Shown here: positions 14,524 through 22,578 of the stretch, in pieces
Position numbering within the stretch: the stretch's first letter is position 1
How the letters are laid out: each line of letters opens with the position of its first letter
Assembly (NCBI GenBank): GCA_044377735.1
Contig: JBILYK010000023.1
Location: 1-40,694, forward strand
Length of the DNA stretch: 40,694 bases
Origin: Tabrizicola_A sp044377735
GTDB taxonomy: Bacteria > Pseudomonadota > Alphaproteobacteria > Rhodobacterales > Rhodobacteraceae
Direction: 5' to 3'
The notes under the pieces: model-generated
What the model saw: the letters and a program-made list of their open reading frames with translations, nothing else
Told to the model about the DNA's origin: nothing
Databases searched by the model: none
Made by a program: the position numbers and the translations under genes

Positions 14524-15068
14524 TGTCAATGCTCACCGCCGTTCCGGTGCCCAACGCGTTTGAGGCCCGCACCAATGCCACGTTCGAGGCACTGATGTGG
14601 GCCTTGTCGCGCCCCGGCACCGTACAGAACTTGCCCGCCCCCGGCATGACGGGAATTGCCGAAGCCCTGCTGGACCGAGAATGCAGGGTTTTCTGCGACG
14701 ATCCCGCCCTTGCAGATCGCATCGCCGCGTTCGGCGCAGCGCTGATGCCATTGCCCCTGGCCGATCACTGCTTTTTGTCGCTTGGCGCCATCAATGACCG
14801 ACTGGCGCAGGTAGCAGTCGGGTCGGCGCTTTACCCTGATGCAGGGGCCACAATGGTGGCGGAGGCCCGGTTCGGCACGGGCCAGCGGCTGCGGCTGACC
14901 GGTCCGGGGATCGAGACTTTTGCCGAGGTCGCGCTGGACGGGATTGCCCCCGCGTTCTGGGCGATGCGCGCAGCGCTTTGCCGCTATCCGGCGGGGTTCG
15001 ATCTGTTCCTGATCTGCGGCGCACAGGTGATCGGCCTGCCGCGCTCAACCACAATCGAGGTGCTTTGA
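14523..15068 (+). CDS. phnH: C-P lyase core subunit PhnH
   Basis: 181 residues (E. coli 194). Begins MSMLTAVPVPNAFEARTNAT, then FEALMWALSRPGTVQNLPAP, VGSALYPDAGATMVAEARFG and a C-terminus ending in CGAQVIGLPRSTTIEVL. The ARPGT-like motif (SRPGT here) and YPDAGATM segment are typical PhnH. In E. coli PhnH is a dimer at the edge of the core complex, of PLP-transferase-like fold but without PLP. The ATG shares a base with the phnG stop, and the stop shares a base with the phnI start. Confidence 0.92.
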   Translation: MSMLTAVPVPNAFEARTNATFEALMWALSRPGTVQNLPAPGMTGIAEALLDRECRVFCDDPALADRIAAFGAALMPLPLADHCFLSLGAINDRLAQVAVGSALYPDAGATMVAEARFGTGQRLRLTGPGIETFAEVALDGIAPAFWAMRAALCRYPAGFDLFLICGAQVIGLPRSTTIEVL

Positions 15069-16132
15069 TGGCCTACGTTGCAACCCGTGGCGGTGAACGC
15101 GCGATTGACCAGTCGGAACGCCTTTACCGCGCCGAACTGGGCCAGATCGACGCCGCCCGCGTGGACGAGATCCGCCGCGCGCTGCCGATGCTGATCGACC
15201 GGGTGATGGGCGAGGCATCGCTTTATGAGCCAGACCTTGCAGCCCTCGCGCTGGCGCAAGCGGGTGGTGATCTTTACGAGGCGGTGCTGCTGCTGCGCGC
15301 CTGGCGCACGACACAGCCGCGCCTGACGATTGCGGAACCGGTGCTGCAAGACCAGCTTTTCACCCATCGCCGGATCTCGGCTGCGTTCAAGGACATTCCA
15401 GGCGGGCAGATCCTTGGCCCAAGCCTTGACTACGCCCACCGCCTGCTGGCGACGGGTGTGTTGCAGGGGCGGCCTTATATGCCCACCCCCGTTGAACCTG
15501 CCGCTACCCCGGCGCCGGCCCGGCAGCCCTCGCTAGCCGCATGGCAAAAGGCGCAGGGGCTGGTGGCAGACCCCGCCCGCGCTGATGTGGCGCCTGATGA
15601 CATCCCTGACCTGACACGTGAGCCGTTGCTGTTTCCGGCAGAGCGGGCCCACACGCTGCAAAGCCTTGCCCGCGCCGATACGGGCGGGATGCTTGCCTTG
15701 GGCTATTCCGCGATGCGCGGCTATGGCAACGCCCACCCCACTGTGAACGAACTTCGTCTGGCCGAAGCCGAAGTCCGCGTGCGCCATCCGCGCGGCACGG
15801 TGTTTTCCGCAGGGCGCGTCAAGGTTTCACAGGCCGAAGTCACCTCAAAGGGCAAGTCGGGTCTGCTGGAGTTGGGCTTTTGCGCCACGCTGGGCTGGAA
15901 TGAGGTCAAGGTGATCTCGGGTGCCACGCTGGACCTGAACGCACCCGGCGCCGCCAAGGGATCGCCGGTCGAGGAAGAGTTCTTCCTTTACCATACCGAA
16001 CCGGTCGAGGCGTCGGGCTTCTGTATCCACTTCAAACTGCCGCATTACGTGACCTTCCAGTCATCGCTCGACGCGCTGCGCAGGGCCAAGGCAGTCCCTA
16101 CGCCCCATGAGACCGAAAAGGTGCCCGCATGA
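15068..16132 (+). CDS. phnI: C-P lyase core subunit PhnI
   Basis: 354 residues, the same as E. coli PhnI. Begins AYVATRGGERAIDQSERLYR, with YEPDLAALALAQAGGDLYEA, TQPRLTIAEPVLQDQLFTHR, a central LGYSAMRGYGNAHPTVNELR, AEAEVRVRHPRGTVFSAGRV and GWNEVKVISGATLDL near the end. PhnI is the nucleosidase/transferase that displaces adenine from ATP and, with G, H and L, links phosphonate to C1 of ribose. The sequence shows no break, so the first step of the pathway, substrate attachment, appears possible. Overlaps phnH and phnJ. Confidence 0.93.
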   Translation: MAYVATRGGERAIDQSERLYRAELGQIDAARVDEIRRALPMLIDRVMGEASLYEPDLAALALAQAGGDLYEAVLLLRAWRTTQPRLTIAEPVLQDQLFTHRRISAAFKDIPGGQILGPSLDYAHRLLATGVLQGRPYMPTPVEPAATPAPARQPSLAAWQKAQGLVADPARADVAPDDIPDLTREPLLFPAERAHTLQSLARADTGGMLALGYSAMRGYGNAHPTVNELRLAEAEVRVRHPRGTVFSAGRVKVSQAEVTSKGKSGLLELGFCATLGWNEVKVISGATLDLNAPGAAKGSPVEEEFFLYHTEPVEASGFCIHFKLPHYVTFQSSLDALRRAKAVPTPHETEKVPA

Positions 16133-17043
16133 CAATCGCAGCTCTGACCAAACCGTGGGAGGCGATGTCCTATGGCTTTCTCGATGCCTCGGCCAAGCGG
16201 GAACTGCGCCGCAAGATGCTCAAGGCTATCGCCGTTCCGGGCTGCCAGATGCCCTATGCCAGCCGCGAGGTGCCGATGGCGCGAGGCTGGGGAACGGGCG
16301 GCTTGCAGGTAACGCTTACGTTGATGAAGCCTTCTTCGGTCGTCAAGGTGATCGACCAAGGTGCTGATGACAGCGTCAACGCGGCCTCGATCCGGTCCTT
16401 CCTGTCCAAGGTGTCGGGCGCGCGAGAGACCTGGGACACGACTGAGGCCTCGATCCTGCAAAGCCGCCACCGTATCCCCGAAGAACGGCTGCGGGCCGAT
16501 CAGGTGCTGGTGTTGCAAGTGCCAAACCCTGAACCCCTGCGCCCAGTAGAACCCAACATGTCCGTCGCGCGCCAGATGCATGCTGATGCCGATTACGGGC
16601 GGCTGTGGCTGATCCTTTATGAACAAATCGTCCGTTCGGGCCGTGTGATGCAGGGGGCGGCCTATCCCTCGCTGGTCAATGGGCGGCATGTGATGACGCC
16701 ATCGCCCATCCCGCGCTGGGATGTGCCCAAACTGCATATGGCGCAGCATCTCACCTTCCTTTCGGCCGGGCGCGAAAAGCGGCTGTATGCCGTGCCACCC
16801 TTTACCCGGGTGGAGCCGCTGGTCTTTTCCGATGTGCCTTATCAGGTTGAGGACCATGCCGCTCTGACCTGCCACCGCTCCGGCATGTCTGGCTATTTCA
16901 TGAACGAAATCCCGCAGGATGACGGCTCATCGCAGTTCGAACTGTCGGACAGCCATCTTGGCATCAAGGCCATCCGGCAGGCAGAAGGTTCGGCGGTTCA
17001 GATCGGCCCAACCTGGTATGAAAACGGAAAGATGCCGCAATGA
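16129..17043 (+). CDS. phnJ: PhnJ homolog lacking three of the four cluster/catalytic cysteines
   Basis: 304 residues, clearly PhnJ: MSYGFLDASAKRELRRKMLK, AIAVPGCQMPYASREVPMAR, GWGTGGLQVTLTLM, VIDQGADDSVNAASIRSFL, QSRHRIPEERL, PSPIPRWDVPKLHMAQ and GREKRLYAVPPFTRVEPL. In E. coli, Gly32 carries the radical, Cys241, Cys244 and Cys266 hold the 4Fe-4S cluster and Cys272 attacks. By eye alignment Gly32 is kept (Gly38), Cys241 is kept (Cys248, LTCHRSG), but Cys244 is Ser251, Cys266 is Leu272 (ELSDSHLG where E. coli has VCSDTDYC) and Cys272 is Gly278. Reading frame, codon use and the conserved SD motif after the change exclude a frameshift. Classical radical SAM chemistry should not be possible. Residue 39 next to the glycine is Cys instead of Tyr. 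Confidence 0.9.
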   Translation: MTIAALTKPWEAMSYGFLDASAKRELRRKMLKAIAVPGCQMPYASREVPMARGWGTGGLQVTLTLMKPSSVVKVIDQGADDSVNAASIRSFLSKVSGARETWDTTEASILQSRHRIPEERLRADQVLVLQVPNPEPLRPVEPNMSVARQMHADADYGRLWLILYEQIVRSGRVMQGAAYPSLVNGRHVMTPSPIPRWDVPKLHMAQHLTFLSAGREKRLYAVPPFTRVEPLVFSDVPYQVEDHAALTCHRSGMSGYFMNEIPQDDGSSQFELSDSHLGIKAIRQAEGSAVQIGPTWYENGKMPQ

Positions 17044-17852
17044 TCGCCACTGATACAGCACTCGCGCTGCAAACCCCGCAACTGATGACCACGCCACCCT
17101 TGCTTACCATGACCGGCGTTTCGCGGCGCTATGGGGATGTGGTGGCGCTGCAGGACGTTTCCGCCATGGTTTATCCCGGCGAAGTGCTGGGAATTGTGGG
17201 TGAAAGCGGGTCGGGCAAATCGACCCTGCTGCGGATGATGAACCTTGAGGACACGCCGGACGCAGGCGATTACCGGCTGGCACTGCCAGACCTTCCCGGC
17301 AACCTCTTTGACCTTGACCGTTTCGCGCGCCGGATGCTGTGCGCCACGCGGATCGGCATCGTCTATCAGAACCCGCACCTAGGTCTTCTGATGAAGCATA
17401 CCTCCAGCGGCAATGTAGCGGAACGCCTGCTGATCGCCGGGGAACGCAGCTTTGCCGCCCTGCGTGGCCGTGCGCGTGAGGCGCTGGATGCCTCCGAATT
17501 CCCCCTGGAGCGGATGGACGCGCGGCCGATCGAGCTGTCGGGCGGCATGCAGCAACGCGTGCAGCTGGCCAAGGCCATCGCGCTGGAGCCGGTGCTTTTG
17601 TTGCTGGACGAGCCGACCACGGGCCTTGATGTGTCCGTGCAGGCGCTGGTCCTCGACACGCTGAAGCGGCTGCAGCGCGACCGGGCGATCACCATGGTGA
17701 TCGTCAGCCACGATCTTGGCGTGATCCGCACCATGGCGGACCGGGTCATGGTGATGCGGCGGGGCCGGGTGGTCGAACAGGGGCTGGCCGACCAGATCTT
17801 TCAGGACCCGCAGCACGATTACACGCAACAACTCGTCCATGCCAAGCTGTGA
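17040..17852 (+). CDS. phnK: C-P lyase ABC-type subunit PhnK
   Basis: 270 residues. Walker A GESGSGKST (~residues 57-65), signature ELSGGMQQRVQLAKAI and Walker B LLLLDEPTTGLDVSVQ, with the switch SHDLGVIRTMADRVMVM RR. PhnK docks as a dimer on the PhnJ face of the GHIJ core and couples ATP hydrolysis to opening of the active site. Here the N-terminal ~20 residues (MIATDTALALQTPQ) are extra; an ATG at 17085 could also be used. The start shares bases with the phnJ stop. All nucleotide-binding motifs are intact, so the motor on PhnJ is kept even though the PhnJ cysteines are not. Confidence 0.92.
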   Translation: MIATDTALALQTPQLMTTPPLLTMTGVSRRYGDVVALQDVSAMVYPGEVLGIVGESGSGKSTLLRMMNLEDTPDAGDYRLALPDLPGNLFDLDRFARRMLCATRIGIVYQNPHLGLLMKHTSSGNVAERLLIAGERSFAALRGRAREALDASEFPLERMDARPIELSGGMQQRVQLAKAIALEPVLLLLDEPTTGLDVSVQALVLDTLKRLQRDRAITMVIVSHDLGVIRTMADRVMVMRRGRVVEQGLADQIFQDPQHDYTQQLVHAKL

Positions 17853-17860
17853 GGCCCGCG

Positions 17861-18568
17861 ATGACCCCTGTCCTTGAGGTTCAAGACCTCGCCAAGCATT
17901 TCCAGATGCACCACTTGGGCCAAAGGCTGCACGCATTTGACGGCATCAGCTTCACGCTGCATGCGGGCGAGTTTCTGCTCTTGCGCGGGCCGAACGGGGT
18001 GGGCAAATCCACCCTTCTGCGCACGCTTTACCGCAGCTACCTGCCGCGCGCGGGCCATATCTGGTACCATACGACCGAAGGCAGGATTGATCTTGCCGCG
18101 GCGGCGGATGTGGATATTGCGCTTTTGCGGCGGCGCGAGATTGGCTTTGTCACCCAGTTCCTGATCGCGCGGCCAAGGGTAGCCGCCGAGGATATCGTGG
18201 CCGAACCCCTGCGCCGGGCAGGCATGGCAGCCCCTGAGGCCTTGGACGAAGCGCGCCGTTGGCTGGCCGAGTTCGGCGTCAAACGTGACCTGTGGCGCGC
18301 CTATCCCACCACCTTTTCGGGTGGCGAGCAGCAAAAGGTCAACCTTGCCCGGGCGCTGATCCTGCCGCAGCGTTTGCTGCTTCTGGACGAACCCACTGCC
18401 TCGCTGGACGCGGGCGCGCGTGGGGCGCTGATCCGGCGGTTGGCCGACCTGAAGGCGGCGGGTGTGGCGATGATCGGGGTGTTCCACCATCCGGGCGACG
18501 TGGCCGGCTTGATCGACCGCGAGATTGAATTGACTGCGCAAGAGGTGCACGAAGATGTGGCTGTCTGA
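17861..18568 (+). CDS. phnL: C-P lyase ABC-type subunit PhnL
   Basis: 235 residues from the ATG at 17861, which has GAGG six bases before; a GTG at 17849 would add four residues. Walker A GPNGVGKST, signature FSGGEQQKVNLARALI and Walker B LLLLDEPTASLDAGAR are intact; IGVFHHPGDVAGLIDREI is the PhnL-type switch region. PhnL pairs with PhnK on the core complex and is required with G, H and I for the ribosyl transfer. It overlaps phnM by 14 bases. Confidence 0.92.
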   Translation: MTPVLEVQDLAKHFQMHHLGQRLHAFDGISFTLHAGEFLLLRGPNGVGKSTLLRTLYRSYLPRAGHIWYHTTEGRIDLAAAADVDIALLRRREIGFVTQFLIARPRVAAEDIVAEPLRRAGMAAPEALDEARRWLAEFGVKRDLWRAYPTTFSGGEQQKVNLARALILPQRLLLLDEPTASLDAGARGALIRRLADLKAAGVAMIGVFHHPGDVAGLIDREIELTAQEVHEDVAV

Positions 18569-19724
18569 TTTCCGCGTGGTTCTGGCCGACCGGGTCATCG
18601 AACGTGGCTCTGTCCGGGTCGAGGCTGGGCGGATTGCCGAAATCACCGAGACCCCGATGCCGGGGGCAGCCCTGTCCGGTGACGGGTTGCTGCTGCTGCC
18701 CGGTTTTGTCGATATGCACGGCGATATGGTCGAACGCGAGGTCGAACCCCGGCCGAACGTGCGGATGCCGATGGAGTTGGGCCTGCGCGACCTTGACCGC
18801 AGGCTGGCAGCCTCGGGCGTGACCACGGCCTATGCGGCGGTCAGCTTCCACCCAGGCTCGGCTTATGGCCATATCCGCCACTTCGATCAGACCAGCGCCA
18901 TCATCCGCGCGCTGAAATCGATGGGCACTGTGCTGAAGGTGGATCACAAGGTCCACGCCCGGTTCGAGATCACCTTCCCCGATGCCCTGCGCGTGGTCGA
19001 AGGGTTGATTGCCGAGGGCGCGGTCGATCTGGTGTCCCTGACCGACCACACCCCCGGCCAAGGGCAGTACCGCGATATCGAGGCCCATGTCGCCCGTGTG
19101 GCGCGCGAAAAGGGTCTCAGCCAGACTGATGCTGAAGGTGAGGTTGCTCGGCGCATCGCCGAGAAACGCTCCACCGCGGGCGATATGACCGCGACCTTGC
19201 GCGCAATTTCCGCCACCTGCCGTGCGCATGGGGTGGCACTGGCCAGCCATGATGACGACACAGCGGATAAGGTCGCGCTGATGCAGGCGCTGGGCGCGGG
19301 GATCAGCGAGTTTCCGGTAACGGTCGAGGCCGCGACCGAGGCCCGCGCCCGTGGCCTTGCCACCGCGATGGGGGCACCGAATGCGCTGCGTGGGCAGTCC
19401 TATTCCGGCAACCTCTCGGCCCGCGCCGCGCATGGGCTGGGCCTTCTGGATATCCTCGCGTCGGACTACCACGCCTCGGCAATGCTGCCTGCGGTGCTGG
19501 AACTGGCCAAGGCCGATCCGGCAGGCCTTGCCGGCGCCACAAGGCTTGCCACCCTGAACCCAGCCCGCGCCCTTGGCCTGACGGATCGCGGAGCGATAGC
19601 GCCGGGGAAGTTGGCCGATCTGGTGATCGCTGACGACAGCGGCATCGGCCATGTCCGGGCGACCTTACGGGCGGGGCGCAATATCTATTCGGATGGCTCG
19701 GTCGTAGTGGCGATGGCTGCTTGA
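18555..19724 (+). CDS. phnM: PhnM-family amidohydrolase, paralog 1
   Basis: 389 residues. Metal-site motifs of the PhnM triphosphate diphosphatase: FVDMHGDMVEREVEPRPNV (~52-70), LTDHTPGQGQYRDIE, ALASHDDDTADKVAL and ILASDYHASAMLPAVLELA, then the family C-terminus NPARALGLTDRGAIAPGKLA. PhnM removes pyrophosphate from 5-triphosphoribosyl phosphonate. Last gene of the phnF operon; ends 46 bases from the convergent end of the second operon. It is the first of three PhnM-like proteins here; the HGD (rather than HTD) at the first metal motif is shared with paralog 3. Confidence 0.9.
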   Translation: MWLSDFRVVLADRVIERGSVRVEAGRIAEITETPMPGAALSGDGLLLLPGFVDMHGDMVEREVEPRPNVRMPMELGLRDLDRRLAASGVTTAYAAVSFHPGSAYGHIRHFDQTSAIIRALKSMGTVLKVDHKVHARFEITFPDALRVVEGLIAEGAVDLVSLTDHTPGQGQYRDIEAHVARVAREKGLSQTDAEGEVARRIAEKRSTAGDMTATLRAISATCRAHGVALASHDDDTADKVALMQALGAGISEFPVTVEAATEARARGLATAMGAPNALRGQSYSGNLSARAAHGLGLLDILASDYHASAMLPAVLELAKADPAGLAGATRLATLNPARALGLTDRGAIAPGKLADLVIADDSGIGHVRATLRAGRNIYSDGSVVVAMAA

Positions 19725-19769
19725 CGCGGGGAACAGACTGACGCTCCCCTCCGCAAATCTGCTAATCGC

Positions 19770-20585
19770 CTATTCCGCGAGCCCCAGCCCTTGCAGATAG
19801 GCAAATCCTTGCGGGATCTGGGATTTGTTGTGCAGTTCCAGAACCAAATGTGGTGCAGTTGTGCAATCGGCCAAAGCGCGAAACACCGCTGCCCATTCGA
19901 CTTCACCTTCTCCGGGTGCCCAATGGCGGTCAGCGTGGCCGTCTACATCCTGTAGATGCACATGTGCCAGTTGTGACCCGGCATCGCGCACGAAGTAATC
20001 GACCGGTGGCGCCCCTGACATTCGTCGCGCAAGCTGTGCATGGCCCGTATCGATCGAAAGCGCGATGGCAGGGCTGGCGAAGCTGTCGACCAGCGCGCGA
20101 CGAGTGGCGGGGTCAACGTCTTCGATGTTTTCGATCACGATGGTGATCCCGGCGTCTTCGGCGCGCTTGACCACTGGGCCCAGCACGGTATGGATGCGCG
20201 CCTGCTTGGCCGCGGCATATCCTGGTGACGCCAGTTTGTTGTGCTCATACCAAGCGCGATAGGGAGAATGCAGTACCATCTGCCGCGCTCCGATCGCTTC
20301 TGCGGCCTCAAGTGCGCGCAGGAACCGCGCTGTGATCAGGGGCCGCAGTTCTGCATCCTTGTTGTCGAGATCAAGGCCTTCATAGGGGCCATGGATACCG
20401 ACCCGTCCATTGTGACCGGACAGCGCAGCCTTGGCAGCAGCGATCCGGTCGCCTCGTTCAGGGCCAAGTGCGGCGTGCGTCATGAAATCCTGCAATTCGA
20501 TGTCGCGCTGCGCATCAAAGAGCCAGGCCCTGTGGTCGGCAATTTCGGAGACACGAAGACATGCACCAATCTTGAGGGGTGGCAT
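19770..20585 (-). CDS. Sugar-phosphate isomerase/epimerase-like TIM barrel
   Basis: 271 residues from the ATG at 20585 (GGAG seven bases upstream). Motifs of the xylose-isomerase-like/AP-endonuclease-2 barrel: VGIHGPYEGLDLDNKD, RQMVLHSPYRAWYEHNK, ITIVIENIEDVDPATRRAL, IALSIDTGHAQLAR, LAHVHLQDVDGHADRHWAPG and HLVLELHNKSQ. The His, Glu and Asp residues in these motifs line a divalent-metal site. Substrate unknown; as last gene of the second unit of a ribose-linked phosphonate pathway, it may act on the ribose-phosphate product, taking the place of PhnP/PhnN, which are absent. That link is inference. Confidence 0.8.
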   Translation of the reverse strand: MPPLKIGACLRVSEIADHRAWLFDAQRDIELQDFMTHAALGPERGDRIAAAKAALSGHNGRVGIHGPYEGLDLDNKDAELRPLITARFLRALEAAEAIGARQMVLHSPYRAWYEHNKLASPGYAAAKQARIHTVLGPVVKRAEDAGITIVIENIEDVDPATRRALVDSFASPAIALSIDTGHAQLARRMSGAPPVDYFVRDAGSQLAHVHLQDVDGHADRHWAPGEGEVEWAAVFRALADCTTAPHLVLELHNKSQIPQGFAYLQGLGLAE

Positions 20586-20626
20586 TGGCAAACTCCTTTT
20601 CTTTGCGCGTTCTTTTCGCTGTCGCT

Positions 20627-21784
20627 TTAGTAGACCCGCCGACCTTCACGCCAAACGGCAACGACGTGGTTGTGCGTGCCGACCCGGCGCACTTGCACAA
20701 GGTCGGCGCGCAGGCCGGGGGCGATCCGGCCCCGGTCGGTCATGCCAGCCAACCGCGCGGGGGCGTCGGTGACCATGGCGATGGCGCGGGGCAGGTCTTG
20801 CGGCAGGCTATCGTCAAAGCCGATGGCAAAGGCCGCGTCCAGCGGGCTGCGGGGGATGTAGTCAGACGACAGGACATCGCAGAGGTCCGCCTCCAGCAGC
20901 GCGCGCAACGAGACGTTGCCCGATTGTGAGCCGCCGCGCAAAAGGTTCGGGGCCCCCATCACCACCGCAAGACCTGTGGCGCGGGCATGGGCGGCGGCCT
21001 CCAGCGTTGTGGGAAACTCGCAGACGGTTGCCCCTTCGGCCCGCGCCTGATCGACCTGCGCCAGCGTTCGGTCGTCATGGCTCATCAACGGCAAGCCCGC
21101 AGTCTGCGCCCGTGCCACCACATGCGCGCGCACTTCGGCCCCCACACGGACGGAACGGTCCAAGAGTTCAGCCATCGCGGCCCGGGCGTCGGTCATGTCC
21201 AGCCCCATGTCTTTGGCCATCCGGCCCAGCCAATGCTCGCGGTCAAGGCTTTGCCTGTCGCCAGGCGTGTGGTCCATCACCGAGACCAGCCGCACAAGCG
21301 GGCTGGTAATCGTGGCATCGGTCAGGGCAATCGTGTCGGGATCGCAGATCTCGCAGCGCAGATGCAGCAGGTGATCGGCGCGGAACAACCCCTCGGCCCG
21401 GCCCCGCTCCAACGCAGCGATCAGCGGCACCAGAAGATCGCGGCGTTCAGGCCGCTTCATCGAGGCACCGACACACAAGCTATCCAGCACGGTTGTCGTG
21501 CCGCCCGCGATCACCACGGCATCATGCGCCATCAGGGCGTTCAGGAAATCCCATTGCACGCCAGCACGTGGAAAGACATGCGCCTCGACATGGTCGGTAT
21601 GCACATCGACAATGCCAGGGATCAGGAAATCGCCGCCCAGATCAAGGCCCATTGATGGTTGTGCCCCGGGACGCAGGGCAGCGATTTGCCCGCCCTCGAT
21701 GTCGATCGCACCGTTGACCACGCCTTCGGGCGTGACAATCTGCGCTTCGGCAAGCGTGAAGTTCCCAGCTCTGTTGTCAAGCAT
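20627..21784 (-). CDS. phnM: PhnM-family amidohydrolase, paralog 2 (most canonical)
   Basis: 385 residues from the ATG at 21784, which follows GGAG; the frame from 21817 has no site. Motifs: GIVDVHTDHVEAHVFPRAGV, VVIAGGTTTVLDSLCVGA, VSVMDHTPGDRQSLDREHWL, PLMSHDDRTLAQVDQA, GAPNLLRGGSQSGNVSLRAL and DVLSSDYIPRSPLDAAFAIG. These agree best with the ordinary alphaproteobacterial PhnM (HTD, DHTPGDRQ, SSDYIP), so this may be the one doing the usual triphosphate hydrolysis. It is 8 bases after the preceding methyltransferase stop and 41 bases before the isomerase. Confidence 0.88.
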   Translation of the reverse strand: MLDNRAGNFTLAEAQIVTPEGVVNGAIDIEGGQIAALRPGAQPSMGLDLGGDFLIPGIVDVHTDHVEAHVFPRAGVQWDFLNALMAHDAVVIAGGTTTVLDSLCVGASMKRPERRDLLVPLIAALERGRAEGLFRADHLLHLRCEICDPDTIALTDATITSPLVRLVSVMDHTPGDRQSLDREHWLGRMAKDMGLDMTDARAAMAELLDRSVRVGAEVRAHVVARAQTAGLPLMSHDDRTLAQVDQARAEGATVCEFPTTLEAAAHARATGLAVVMGAPNLLRGGSQSGNVSLRALLEADLCDVLSSDYIPRSPLDAAFAIGFDDSLPQDLPRAIAMVTDAPARLAGMTDRGRIAPGLRADLVQVRRVGTHNHVVAVWREGRRVY

Positions 21785-21792
21785 ACTGTCTC

Positions 21793-22578
21793 CTAGTTGG
21801 CCCGTTTCCGGGCCCATTTAGCTGTTGTTTCCCAGTCAATCCGGATCGGCGCGTCTGCCACACCCAGCTCGGCACAGATCGCGGTCAGATCGGCCGTCAC
21901 ACGGGAAAGCCCAATGCGCCGGACGACACCCCATAGGGTGGACCGCGTCAGGTAAAGGTCGATCAGCCCGCGCGCAGAGAGGTCATTCGTCCATAGATAG
22001 GTGCAAGACCTTGCCGCCATAAAGCCCGGCAGATGCGCAAGGTCACGGACCACAGGCTCTTTGCAGGCCTCGCGGCAGGCGAGGTCCGGTACCTCGGAGG
22101 AATGTTCCTCGATATAGCGGTCAAAGGCCTGGATCACAGCCATGGGTTTGCGCCGGTTGCGGATCAAAGCCAACACCCCACCGGGTGCAAGGACGCGTTC
22201 GGCCTCGGAATAGAACCGCAGCATGTCGAACCAGTGAAACGCCGTGCAGGCCACGATCAGGGCGGCAAATCCACCGGGCAGTTTCATGTCTTCTGCAGTG
22301 CCATCAGCGACGTGAACATCCGGTGCCATCGCAAACCGCCGAGTCAAAACGCGCCGCATGTCGCGGCCTGGCTCGATCGCGATATAGCGCCACTCCGCGC
22401 CAAGGGCTTCGCGCAGCGAAGTGGTCGAATTGCCCGGACCGGCGCCAACATCCACCGCCACCTTTGCCGGGCAGCGCAGGTCGGCAAGGAGGGACTGAAA
22501 GGCAATCGCGCGATAGCCGGGGCGGTGCATCTCATAGGCTTCGGCTAAACCGTCAAAGCGATCCACCCCATCCATCAT
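21793..22578 (-). CDS. Class I SAM-dependent methyltransferase 1
   Basis: 261 residues. Starts FDGLAEAYEMHRPGYRAIAF; SAM motif I VAVDVGAGPGNSTTSLREAL, acidic loop YIAIEPGRDMRRVL, ADGTAEDMKLPGG and FAALIVACTAFHWFDM (motif IV area), ERVLAPGGVLALIRNRRKPM. Resembles small-molecule methyltransferases of the UbiE/Tam type. Substrate unknown. It sits between two phnM paralogs, overlapping the upstream one by 26 bases, which ties it to the locus. It shares with methyltransferase 2 only the general fold. Confidence 0.85.
   Translation of the reverse strand: MMDGVDRFDGLAEAYEMHRPGYRAIAFQSLLADLRCPAKVAVDVGAGPGNSTTSLREALGAEWRYIAIEPGRDMRRVLTRRFAMAPDVHVADGTAEDMKLPGGFAALIVACTAFHWFDMLRFYSEAERVLAPGGVLALIRNRRKPMAVIQAFDRYIEEHSSEVPDLACREACKEPVVRDLAHLPGFMAARSCTYLWTNDLSARGLIDLYLTRSTLWGVVRRIGLSRVTADLTAICAELGVADAPIRIDWETTAKWARKRAN

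Noticed and set aside
16860..16990. Explaining the missing PhnJ cysteines by a frameshift
   Set aside because: The frame before and after has normal codon use, keeps family residues (PFTRVEPL before, LSD after) and has no compensating stop; the alternative frames give no CxxC or CSD motif.
18339..19652. Long minus-strand frame (437 codons) across phnL-phnM
   Set aside because: It is antisense to two clear enzymes, has no motif, and such mirror frames are common in GC-rich DNA.
19725..19769. Terminator between convergent phn units
   Set aside because: GGGGA/TCCCC gives only five pairs with a long loop and no T run; too weak to annotate.
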